Shown here one piece after another: positions 34,472-44,500 of a stretch of 55,579 bases of DNA. The notes beneath the pieces were generated by a model. That model worked only from the letters and a program-made list of their open reading frames with translations, was not told the DNA's origin and did no database searches. This stretch comes from Ruminococcus sp. (lineage in GTDB: Bacteria > Bacillota > Clostridia > Oscillospirales > Ruminococcaceae): NCBI GenBank assembly GCA_015066865.1, contig SVNQ01000008.1:1-55579 (forward strand), in the 5' to 3' direction. The position numbers and the translations under genes are program-made. Within the stretch, counting starts at the first letter, position 1, and every line of letters starts with the position of its first letter.

Positions 34472-35557
34472 TTACTCCTTTGTACGCAATTTAAATCCAA
34501 TGCCCATCAGCACAAGCCCGGCAAGAGCAAGTACTGGCACCGGCCACCAAAGCTGTCCTGTCTGGGGCAGTTTCTCAGGTGTTGTGGTGGTTGTTGTAAT
34601 AATTGTTGTGGATGTTGTGATGGATGTTGATGTGTTCTCCGTAGCCTTTACGGTTTCAGATGTTGCAATTGTTTCATCTGTAGATTTTTCTGTAGACTCG
34701 ACTGTTTCTGTAACTACGGAATCAGTCCATTGTGTTGAATCCTCAATGGAACTTGCTGTGTTGAAACTGTTAACAACGACATACTGCTTTTCATTATTGC
34801 GGAACACAACAAAGTAATCCTTCGGAATATCAACCTCAAGCACCTTCCAGTCATAGGGTTTATCCGACGACCATGAATATGTCCAATCGTTTGATTCGTC
34901 CAATCTGACAGTCTGATACAGAAGATCATCACAATAAATCTCTACTGTAACGTAGGGGGTTCGTGTAAACGTATGAAGCTCATCATTCGCCCATACTTTT
35001 TTGACGGTATACTCTGACTTCTCCTCCGCATTCATATAGATATACTTCGGAAATGCGACCATATCATAAACCTGATTTTCACCACCAAATTCCGTTACTT
35101 CCATAAGGAATGGTGCGGGGAAGTAGTAGGTGTCATCAATCTGAACATAATCACCTGAAACCAGATACAAACCAACGCCAAGATCTTCAAACTTTAAAGC
35201 ACCATTTTCGTCCGCTTTTTTGGAATCCAGCGGCTTCTCTTTGTATACTGTGGCAAATGTATTCAATGTCTCAGCAGCAAATGTGAGCGCCGATGTTGAA
35301 GTATCCTCCAAGGACACCGGGTATTTTTCAAAAGCACCCTGCAGCTCGTACTTGCCTTCAGCATCACGTCCGCCAATTTTATAAATATCCCACTGCATTC
35401 CAGCCAGCTTAACGCCTTCTTCGGTCTGGCTGAGAATCGTCAATGTTCCTTTCACATCCGCTGCCGTTGTATGAAGCAAAACGCCTGCTGTTAACCAGAG
35501 GATCACTCCGAACAGACATAAAACAGCCCCCAACCTGCGAATCGCATTCGTGCGCAT
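34472..35557 (-). CDS. LPQTG pilin, probably minor or basal
   Basis: 361 residues from the ATG 10 nt after AAAGGA; a GTG three codons earlier lies on that site. A signal sequence (about 8-33) is followed by a SpaA-like domain and a CnaB-like beta-sandwich with YTVKKVWAN. Then comes a Ser/Thr-rich stalk (about 285-325), the sorting signal LPQTG, a hydrophobic segment and a basic end. Length and position after the polymerising sortase suit a basal pilin that ends the fibre and is attached to the wall. Glu of the pilin E-box (GVGLYLVSGDY region) is not obvious. Confidence 0.88.
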   Translation of the reverse strand: MRTNAIRRLGAVLCLFGVILWLTAGVLLHTTAADVKGTLTILSQTEEGVKLAGMQWDIYKIGGRDAEGKYELQGAFEKYPVSLEDTSTSALTFAAETLNTFATVYKEKPLDSKKADENGALKFEDLGVGLYLVSGDYVQIDDTYYFPAPFLMEVTEFGGENQVYDMVAFPKYIYMNAEEKSEYTVKKVWANDELHTFTRTPYVTVEIYCDDLLYQTVRLDESNDWTYSWSSDKPYDWKVLEVDIPKDYFVVFRNNEKQYVVVNSFNTASSIEDSTQWTDSVVTETVESTEKSTDETIATSETVKATENTSTSITTSTTIITTTTTTPEKLPQTGQLWWPVPVLALAGLVLMGIGFKLRTKE

Positions 35558-35582
35558 ATCAACCACGTCCTTTCAAACGAAC

Positions 35583-36479
35583 TCATTCATCCTGTCCCAA
35601 GGACAGTTCATAAATTGGATTCTTATATGGCAGTTTTTTCTTTTTTCTGTCAGTAAACATCCAGATACATACCATAATAAGAAGAATTGGTGATGCAAGA
35701 ACCGGTACAACGATTAAAGGGTCAACCTGAACCGCATCCGAAGTCACCTTTACATTTGCCAGCGGGATTTCCACGCCGTCCTCGTCTACAATATTGGCAA
35801 TGCGGCGAGAACGCAGCAGTAATCTGTGCGTATTGATACCATATGGCGTACATGTCATCAATGTGACGTAATCACCGTCCGGAATAATCTCCAACTTGCT
35901 GAACTCGTAAGGTAATACAATCAAAATTTCCTCGACTTCATATGTGTAGGTCTGACCAAGAATATTGATCGTGAAAATATCACCGACTACAAGCTTATCA
36001 AGGTCAGTAAACAGCTTTGCCGATGGCAGTCCGCGATGTGCGGAAATCACACTATGCGTGTTTTTACCGCCAACAGGAATTGAACTTCCTTCCAAATGAC
36101 CGGCGGCAATGTTGAGTACACCCTCACTCGTTCCATGATAGATCGGTATTGTCACCTGAATCAAGGGAATGTCAATATAACCCATAATACCGGTGCCGGA
36201 AACATCCAAAGTATCGTAATATCCGGCAACAAAATCATAATTCTCAAAGGGCTTGCTGAGCTTTGCAATCTGGGCATTGTAGGCATCTGCCTCTGCAAGC
36301 ATTTCCAGCAGTTGGGTGTTATCCATCTCTCTAACAACCGATTCATAACTGGTAACGAGTCCACTTTGTACTTTGGAATTCCACCAGTTACTGAACGTGG
36401 GGTAGAACATCACGGAGAGTCCCACAAGAAAAACTAATGTAAAAATGATTGTTGAAATAATACTTGACTTTTTGCTCAT
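35583..36479 (-). CDS. Class C pilus sortase
   Basis: 298 residues from MSKKSSIIST, with GGAGG 5 nt upstream. N-terminal membrane segment (about 6-26), sortase core with His148 (VISAHRGLPSAKLF), Cys210 in TLMTC and Arg219 in INTHRLLLR, and a second C-terminal membrane segment (about 257-277), the class C hallmark. It should join pilin subunits through lysine isopeptide bonds after cutting LPxTG. It lies right after the major pilin gene behind a 12-bp hairpin. Confidence 0.95.
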   Translation of the reverse strand: MSKKSSIISTIIFTLVFLVGLSVMFYPTFSNWWNSKVQSGLVTSYESVVREMDNTQLLEMLAEADAYNAQIAKLSKPFENYDFVAGYYDTLDVSGTGIMGYIDIPLIQVTIPIYHGTSEGVLNIAAGHLEGSSIPVGGKNTHSVISAHRGLPSAKLFTDLDKLVVGDIFTINILGQTYTYEVEEILIVLPYEFSKLEIIPDGDYVTLMTCTPYGINTHRLLLRSRRIANIVDEDGVEIPLANVKVTSDAVQVDPLIVVPVLASPILLIMVCIWMFTDRKKKKLPYKNPIYELSLGQDE

Positions 36480-36495
36480 GGGATCCTCCCTAATG

Positions 36496-36524
36496 GCTGC
36501 CGGCGGCATTACGCCGCCGGCAGC
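36496..36524 (-). terminator. Strong intercistronic hairpin between major pilin and class C sortase
   Basis: GCTGCCGGCGGC and GCCGCCGGCAGC, a 12-bp perfect GC-rich stem with a 5-nt loop, in the 100-bp gap. No U-run follows; the sortase ribosome binding site comes right after. It likely protects the pilin mRNA 3' end or lowers sortase expression rather than ending transcription. Confidence 0.7.
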
Positions 36525-36578
36525 AAGTTAGGTTAATTAGAATTTAGATTTAAAATGTAAGATGTGTGAGGCTGTAAA

Positions 36579-38486
36579 TTATTCCTCGTCCTTCTTCATG
36601 CGCTTCTTGGAGATCAGGTATACGCCTGCGCCAGCTGCCATTGTACCGCCGACTACGTAGAAGATTGTGGTACCGATACCACCAGTGCCGGGGAGAACCA
36701 GACCAGCATTGTTGATAACCTTAGTTGCTACTACGCCATCAGCCACTACAGCTGTGAACTTACCAGCAGACCAATCAGTAGCTGTAATAGAAGTACCCTC
36801 TGCATCGTTTACAGTCAGTACTGTCAATGCAGGTTCAATAACAGTACCATTCTCAGGATCAATTGTTTCATCAGTATGTGTAGCAGCAACTACAAACTCA
36901 ATGGGATCCTTCAGCTTATTGTAGCCACCCGGTTCCTTTGTTTCTACGATCTTATACTTACCAGCGTCAAGACCCTTCCAGCTAAACTGGGATACAGCCT
37001 CTCCACCCTGTTCTTCGCCAACAGTTACCCATTCGCCTGTTTTATTTAAAGGAGTTGCCGGATCTGTTGTGTCCTTCCACTTATAAAGCTGGAACTTCGC
37101 ACCAGTAAGAAGCTCACCATCGGGCTTAATCTTATCTACATCGAGCTGATATGTAAATGCTACAACAGTATCCTTGTTGGATTCGCTTGTGGTCTGATCA
37201 TCAGGCTTTTCTTCCTCATTATCCGGAGTACCATCGCCATCGTCATCCTTACCGTTCTTATCTTCCTGTTCGTCCTCTTCATCAATAGTACCGTCATTAT
37301 CGTTGTCCTTACCATCGGTACCTTCGGACTCGTAGTACATATCGTTGGAGTATTCGAGATAAGCGGTATTCCAGTTACCATCTTCGCCGATTACACATTC
37401 ATTTGTCAGCTTCGCTGTATACAGAACAACAACCTTACCATTCGTTGTGGTAGGAGCCCATACCTTAAGGTTGGGAATCTCTACTTCAAAGTCGCAATCC
37501 CAAGCAGCATCGAGTGATGCATCATCTGCAGCTTCAGTCAGGATGTAGCCGGAAGTTGCTCCGTTTTGTACAGGAATTGTAGTATCGGTACCATCGGTAT
37601 ACACACCGTCACCATTTGCATCATAGAAAACGCTTGTGATAGTAACATCAGAAAATGCAGCATCATCGCCCTTGCTGTCAAGGTTATCGTGGAAAACGAG
37701 CTTATACTGATTGTAAGAATTGTAGTCTCCAGGCAGAGAAGCTGTCAGTTTGAAAGGAACAGAATCATTGATATCATAGTCTGCACTATCCTTCCAAGTA
37801 TCGCTTGTTGTATCAGCCAGGTCGGAGTCATTCTTATCCATGATCTTCTTCTCGAATTCCGGTGTTTTAGATTTTACGTTAACCTCTGCACCTACAGTAG
37901 CATCATAAACACCAAGCAGGTAAGCAGTTTTTGCACCGCCGTCTACGATATTTGTTTCTTCAATTACATAGTAACCATCATTTGTATCGCCTGAAAGTGT
38001 AATCTTTTCGGAAGCACTTGTAGTACCAGCAGGATTAGCCAACAGGTTCTTGTGTTCAACAACAAATTCTGCAAAAGCACGTGCCTTGGCGGAATCATAC
38101 TGATAATTAGCCAAAACTCCAGCTACATCATCCTCAACTGTACAGGTCGCAAAATCGTTTGTTGTAACTTCTGCGCCTGGCTCCCCAGTTGTGGTGTTGA
38201 AGCGTGCATCAGCCTTCAAAGCTGCGAGGAACTTAGCTGCATTATCATCAGACATATCCCAATCAAGGTTTGTCATCTGAGCTGTGCCACCAAATCCATT
38301 CGCACCGGCATTACCCTTAAATACTCTGTAAGCAGTATAGGTGTGTGTGCCTACGGTTGCATTGTTGAATGTAATCTCGCCTGCAGCTGCTGAAGCATTC
38401 ATAGCTGCCATCGGTGCTGCCATGCAAGAAGCGATCATTGCGATAGCTGCGATTGTTGCGAATCTCTTCATTTTTCTTGTTTTCAT
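36579..38486 (-). CDS. Major (backbone) pilin, LPGTG, with thrombospondin type 3-like Ca-binding insert
   Basis: 635 residues from MKTRKMKRF; AAGGAG is 7 nt upstream, so the upstream frame to 38540 is not used. Signal peptide (about 1-34, ending ASAAAG), an N-terminal pilin domain, a D2-type isopeptide domain, an Asp-rich insert (about 390-427) with DGKDNDNDGTID and GKDDDGDGTPDNE, a final SpaA/CnaB domain with the E-box form VETKEPGGYNKL, then LPGTG (598-602), membrane segment and charged tail. The lysine used for polymerisation may be in VNVKSKTPEFEKK. It is preceded and followed by hairpins, as for a highly expressed subunit. Confidence 0.93.
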   Translation of the reverse strand: MKTRKMKRFATIAAIAMIASCMAAPMAAMNASAAAGEITFNNATVGTHTYTAYRVFKGNAGANGFGGTAQMTNLDWDMSDDNAAKFLAALKADARFNTTTGEPGAEVTTNDFATCTVEDDVAGVLANYQYDSAKARAFAEFVVEHKNLLANPAGTTSASEKITLSGDTNDGYYVIEETNIVDGGAKTAYLLGVYDATVGAEVNVKSKTPEFEKKIMDKNDSDLADTTSDTWKDSADYDINDSVPFKLTASLPGDYNSYNQYKLVFHDNLDSKGDDAAFSDVTITSVFYDANGDGVYTDGTDTTIPVQNGATSGYILTEAADDASLDAAWDCDFEVEIPNLKVWAPTTTNGKVVVLYTAKLTNECVIGEDGNWNTAYLEYSNDMYYESEGTDGKDNDNDGTIDEEDEQEDKNGKDDDGDGTPDNEEEKPDDQTTSESNKDTVVAFTYQLDVDKIKPDGELLTGAKFQLYKWKDTTDPATPLNKTGEWVTVGEEQGGEAVSQFSWKGLDAGKYKIVETKEPGGYNKLKDPIEFVVAATHTDETIDPENGTVIEPALTVLTVNDAEGTSITATDWSAGKFTAVVADGVVATKVINNAGLVLPGTGGIGTTIFYVVGGTMAAGAGVYLISKKRMKKDEE

Positions 38487-38521
38487 AATAATTCTCCTTT
38501 TAAAAAATATTTTGTGTTCCG

Positions 38522-38543
38522 CCGGTGCGGTGTCACGCACCGG
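38522..38543 (-). terminator. Intercistronic hairpin between the giant surface protein and major pilin genes
   Basis: CCGGTGCG-tgacac-CGCACCGG on the minus strand, 27 bp after the giant gene's stop and 36 bp before the pilin start; a partial U-rich stretch (ATATTTTTT) follows after 13 nt. It may partly separate expression of the two genes. Confidence 0.6.
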
Positions 38544-38569
38544 TCGGATAGGGTTTAAGATTTATATAC

Positions 38570-41500
38570 TCAGCGGCGGCTTTTCTGCCAACGCTTCATA
38601 CCGTAACATCCGGCGATACCGCACAGCATCAATGCTATGCCGCCAACGTAGAACCACGTTCTGCCCTCTCCGCCGGTGGAAGGCATAATGATCGGACCAT
38701 TCTCATCATCAATATTGCTATTGAGGAATGAGGTGTTGATTAAATCGTTGTTTTGCTCGTCATCAAGCGGCAATCCATCGGGATGCTCGTAGCTGACTAA
38801 CTGATAGCGATCTGCGCCGGAACCGTAAATCGACTTTTCAACGATAACATATTCATACATGTTACCCTGACCATCTGTTACTGGGAGTCCATCAAGCGCT
38901 GCCTGCCAATTGTTTGACTCTGTCAGCTCAAGCTGGGAAACGTATACATATTCGCTGCCAAGTACCGGATCTTTACCGCTAACAGGAGGTTTTGCTTCAA
39001 CCTTGGGACTGTAATCACTGTTTATAATCGTGTAGGATGATTCACCATTATCAAATGACATTACAATCTTTGAAATATCTTCAAGAGTGAAACCGTCATC
39101 AATGATTTCTCCTTCCGATTCACCAAGTATGCCTTCAATGATTCTCAGATCCGTAATACTTGTCGTGCCCGGTGCATAAGTGTGAATCATGCTGCTTTCG
39201 CTATTTTTCTTGGGTGTATTACCGGTATTTCCGTTGTTAATCGAAATTCGATCACGCGGAATGGATAAGAAGGAATCTTCGCCATAATACACGATAATGT
39301 CATCAAGATATTTTGTCTGATAAACCGAATTGTACTTCGTACCACTGGTTGTCAGCAAGTTATTTCCTGCAGCACCTGTAAAGGATGTTTCGTGGCTAAG
39401 ATTATGCGGACCATCAGGTGAAACATATTCCTGGTAGTTTGAGTTCTTTATGGTATAAGTTGAAGCACCATCATCAAAGCTCATCGTAACGCTCTTGATA
39501 TTTTCTAAACTGTAATCATCCGAGCCATCAATGATCTTCAGTGCATCTACGCCATACGCTGTAGCGGTACAGTTATACCTGAATTTGCCACTTCCCATTG
39601 CCTCTCCATTTGTAAGTGTCATCGATGTTGTTGTCAAATTATTATTATTATTAGGATCTCTAAACTGATAATCAATTACAATCTGATTTTGGGGAGGTGA
39701 CTTAATGTTACTACCGTAATCAACAACAATATAATTCAGGTTTTTATCCCAATAGTTAGTCGACAAATAGGATTCGTCATCTAAGTGTAAATATTGCGAT
39801 TGATACTGTGTACCGGATGTATTCAGCAAATTTGTGTCATTCGTAAAACCTGTGCTGTGTTCTTTTTTGATTTCTTGGTATTGTTTGAAGTTTGTGTTGT
39901 CAATGGTGTACGTTGAGTCATCATCAAATCTTACAATAATCTGATCTACTCGTGTCTGAGAAGATACTCTAAGATCCACTCGATATCCAATTACTTCACC
40001 GTTCTCACCAGGAGCATAGACAAGCTCTATCGGAGTACCTGTTTCATATACTTTCGTGCTTCCATTCCAGTATACACTTTGTCCTAAGGGCTTCTGAGAT
40101 GAATCCAGGTAATTAAAGTAACTGCCATTCTCTTTCTTTTCACCGGTATGCTCCAAGTAAGTTGCAGGACTGAGAATTGCAGATGTGTTATGCTCTCTTG
40201 TAACTACCTTAACCGCTGTGACTTTTTTACCTGCAAAAGCTTTACTTAATTCATCGGGCTGAAGCACTGTATTGATGTAACCGTTCGAATCAGCTTTTGT
40301 AAGGATCGGGAAATACTTATGATTGCTAACGTATTCGGTATCCGTATAGTTGGAATTATTAACAATGTAGCTATTATTGTCGGTGGTATGAATGACAACC
40401 TTTTCCAGATTGTTCATGATGTTACTATTGAAAGTAGTGTAGGGAACTGAAGAACTCTCATTTTTAATCAGGAAAAATGCAGCATCGCTAAATTTCAGAT
40501 CAGTAGTGGTAGTGGTAGTTGAATTGCCGCCGCCACTTCCCGCTGTCTGCTGGGTGAGTGTGATAGTATCAATGTTAGGAGCACTTCCAACAGCAGCATT
40601 TAAACCTACCTGAAGCGTTACAGATGTTACACCATCCGGTACTGTAAATGTACCTTCTACGGTCTTATTTGACCATTCACCTGCATCTGCGGATGAGCCT
40701 TCCGCAACTACGTTGGTAGTTCCATTGTATATCGCCTTCAGGACGAACAAACCAGAACGTTGGGTATCAACACTAAAGTTATATGTTGCTCCCGGCACAA
40801 CAGTCATATTGTATTGAAGAGCGGCAGGGTCAGTTGCACTTCCACTATAAATTCTATATAATCCTGAGGTATAAATTCCTGAAGTATTGCTGCCATTAGT
40901 GTGATTACCGGTCTGCGTCCAGCTATTCTTGGTAGTGTCATTATCGTCAAACGTGGTCTTCAATACGACTGTCGGGGAGAATGTGGTGGTAGTACTCGTA
41001 ACTTTAAAGCCATCATAGTATGCTATATCGTAACCACCTACGCCGCCACGCCATGCTTCGGTTTGAGCGTCTATGTCTGTGTGATTACTAAGAGCAAACT
41101 GCATTCTCAACTGGTTATTCATTACCTCGTCAGAAAGTGTGCCTTTCTTAAAGTATGCAACAACCTGTTTGATGGATTTATTATTCCATGCACTCGTCAG
41201 ATCTGCAATTTCATTAAAGCCACCTAACATCCACCAGTTACCATCATTAACAGTTATCGACCTGTTGTCCGGATAGTTATTATAGTTGGTGTTCATGAGA
41301 TTGATTGACGAACCATTTGTGCAATGGAAAACAACCTTTTTAACTTTGTCAGCGATAGATGTAGCAAGTGCAAACTGGAACTTATCATCAATATATACAG
41401 GATCAAATTCCCATCCACAAATCGTACCATCGTTGTTTACAAAGGCTTTTGCGTGCTGTGAACCCCAGTTTATACGGTCTGTTGTACCATCAACAGTTGT

Positions 41501-44500
41501 CTTCGCCCAGAGGTAGGGGTTCAGGTTTGTACCAGGGTTGTTTTGGGCATTACCAAGAACACCTTCAGCAATATGAAGTTCCATGTAATAAACGGCATTT
41601 CCTTCAAACTGTCCTTGGCTCAATTTAGAGGGAGCACTTGTTTCAGATCCGCCGAATACTGTTTTCGCTCTATTCGGATCCAACTCAACGTTGGTTCCCA
41701 ATTGGTAGACAGTATTCTCAATTGCAACATTTCTGTGAATGACTGTATCATACTCACCGGCTTTTGCCAGCTTGTTGCTGTCGAGCTTCTGAATGTTCAG
41801 CGTGCTCTTGGTGAGCGCTTCCCTGTTTGCAAAGAATGCTTCGGGGGTTTTGGGTTTAGACTTGGTTGCAGATGTTAATCCAGGACCGGTAAGTGATATT
41901 TCATCTACACACATGGGGCTATCACCCCATTTCCATGCTTCTCCACCATTTTCCACCTTAACATCAACCTCAGTAACGCCTGATGGAACAGTGAAATTAC
42001 CGGACAACTTTGTCCATACACCACTTTTAACGTCTACACTTGCCACAGCATCACTTTGAGAGGAAGCTAACAATTGAACGGTTTGATCTGATCCGCTCTC
42101 TTGGTAAACCCAAGCACTAAATGTATATTGTCCACCAGAAACAAGTCCAGTAGCCGTATATTTAGCCCGATAATTACTCCAACGTGTAATTTTAAGGTAA
42201 CCGGATGTCTGATTTGCACCACTACCTGTTGCAAGTTCAATATTACAAACACCATCGCCAGTCCATCCACCATTTGTGGACTCAAATGTAAAGTTAATCG
42301 TGCCCTCTGTGCCGCCGCCTTGATTGCCGCCGCCGCTATCGCTTACAGCAGTCAACGTGATGTCATCGAAATACAAGTGACCCAAGTTGTAATCCATACC
42401 CGTATCCTTTTGAATACCAGGATACATAATATAAAGTTCAACACTTTGTGTTCCGGTTGGAACATCAAACTCACCTGTAAATTCTTTCCAGCCTTCAGAA
42501 CCTTTCACTGTACCAGTGCTTAATGTCTGCGGAGTACCTCCATCAAAGGCTACTTGTAATTTTACACCAATTTCAGTGTCAGTCCAGACTTCACGTCTTG
42601 CCCAGACACTAAACTTATACCTCTTACCCGCTTCTAAATTCGTCAACTCACTGGTCTTAATACCACTTTCTACATTTGAGCCGATTTCCATCTTAGTAGC
42701 GTAAGTACCACTGTGTGCAGCCATGCTTGTGAACGGTGTGAGCTTTGCTCCACCAACATACTGCCAGCCATCGTTTCCGTCTTCAAACGTACTCGGCAAT
42801 ACAGTTGCTGTTGGATTAAGCGTAACCTTCACATCATCCACATACATCATCGTACCCATGAAACCACTGTCAGTGATCGGTACGATCTGCAGTTTCACCT
42901 TTGAAGTTCCTTCAGGTACTGTAAAGTTACCAACCAGTTCCTTCCACTCGGTTCCATTTGCAGTTGTCTGGATTCGTGCAATTTCAACAGGATCTTCGTT
43001 GTCAATTACAACGCGAAGCGCTGCATATACAGATGAGCCGGTTGTTCTTGTTACCCTTGCACTAAATTTGTAATCGCCTGCGGGAGGAAGTACAACCTCC
43101 TTCTGGATATAGGCGTTGTAGTAGTACATTTTATCTTCGATTGTACCTGCTTCACCATGAGCATGACCATTCTCCGAAATCAATCCGTAGGAATAAGCCG
43201 AACTATTATAAGTAGTACCTGTCTGCAAGCCGGACTTGTTATTAGCATTCGCATGATTTCCTATCTCAATCCAGCCCTGTGCTGTACCGTCATCATACGA
43301 ATTGGTGAATCCCATCGGCTTCGTACCATCTACGGTATTGATACCCAGATCAAGCTTCTTATTGGTTGTTTTACGGTATACTTCAACAACTACCTTGTCA
43401 ACGCCATCATCAATGTTGTTATACCAGTTTTTCTTGACATTGAGTGAACGTTTGAGAAGTGTATTTTCCAGTCCTATTCTCGGAACATTACCCTTCTGTA
43501 CATCAGTTGCCTTAACCAAATTGTTCGTATACTTTGTTACATAACCGTAATTGTACTCTTCAACAACTCTGTAGAAATATGGCTTGTTACTATCATCGGT
43601 CTTACGAAGTCCTGTAAAGACGTGTTCCTCATAGAATTGTACTGTTTCTAAGGGTTCCCATGTCATCTGATCTGTTGAACGCTGCAGCGTCACTGTAATC
43701 GGATCTGTCCACTTTTCAACAGGGTTTACAGAGTCCTGAACGTAGTACTCATCCGGAGAATCGAGCAAATTATTACCATTTTTGTCTTCAAAGAAGTCAG
43801 TTGCATTCCATGATTTTTTTACATAAATCGAAATTTCTGAATCTTCCTTCTCTTTGTTTGTGATAAGCTTGTTAAGTGTTGCCGGTTCATTCGGATTTGC
43901 CAGCTGCCAACTATCATCATTGGGATTTGTTGCGCTGGTGTAGTTAACGGTAAATTCGGGGAATTCACTTGCATTTGCTTCTCTGATGTAGTAGTAAAGC
44001 TTGTAACCGTCTTCCTCGATCGGAAGATTGTTAAATGTAACGTTGCCGCCATCATTGTTAATGTACTCCGTTCCTACATGCGTTACAACCAACGGAATAA
44101 AGTTTACAGGCTCAAATTCGTCCGGATTCTCACCCGCAGCCGGAATATGCTTGTATTTGTATAACTCTACTTTAACCTGCTTAACTGTATTGGTAGTATT
44201 TTGGTTAAATATCCAATCCTTTGTTACACTAACACTAACCAGCTTTGTGTTGGTAACTGTTACAGATGAATCACCTGCATAAACCGGATTTTGAGAATAG
44301 CTTGATTTGTATCCATCTACATTCAATTCACGAATGTAGTAGTAGATCATCTTGCCATTCGAATCGCGAATCGGCAGATTTGTAAATGTTACCTTTTGAC
44401 CGGATGTAATCGTAGCCGAATTTTTTCCGGTACCCTTTTCATCTTTAACTAAAGTGAGCTTGTTAGAAATCTCGTCAAACTTCGACATGTCAAGGTTGCG

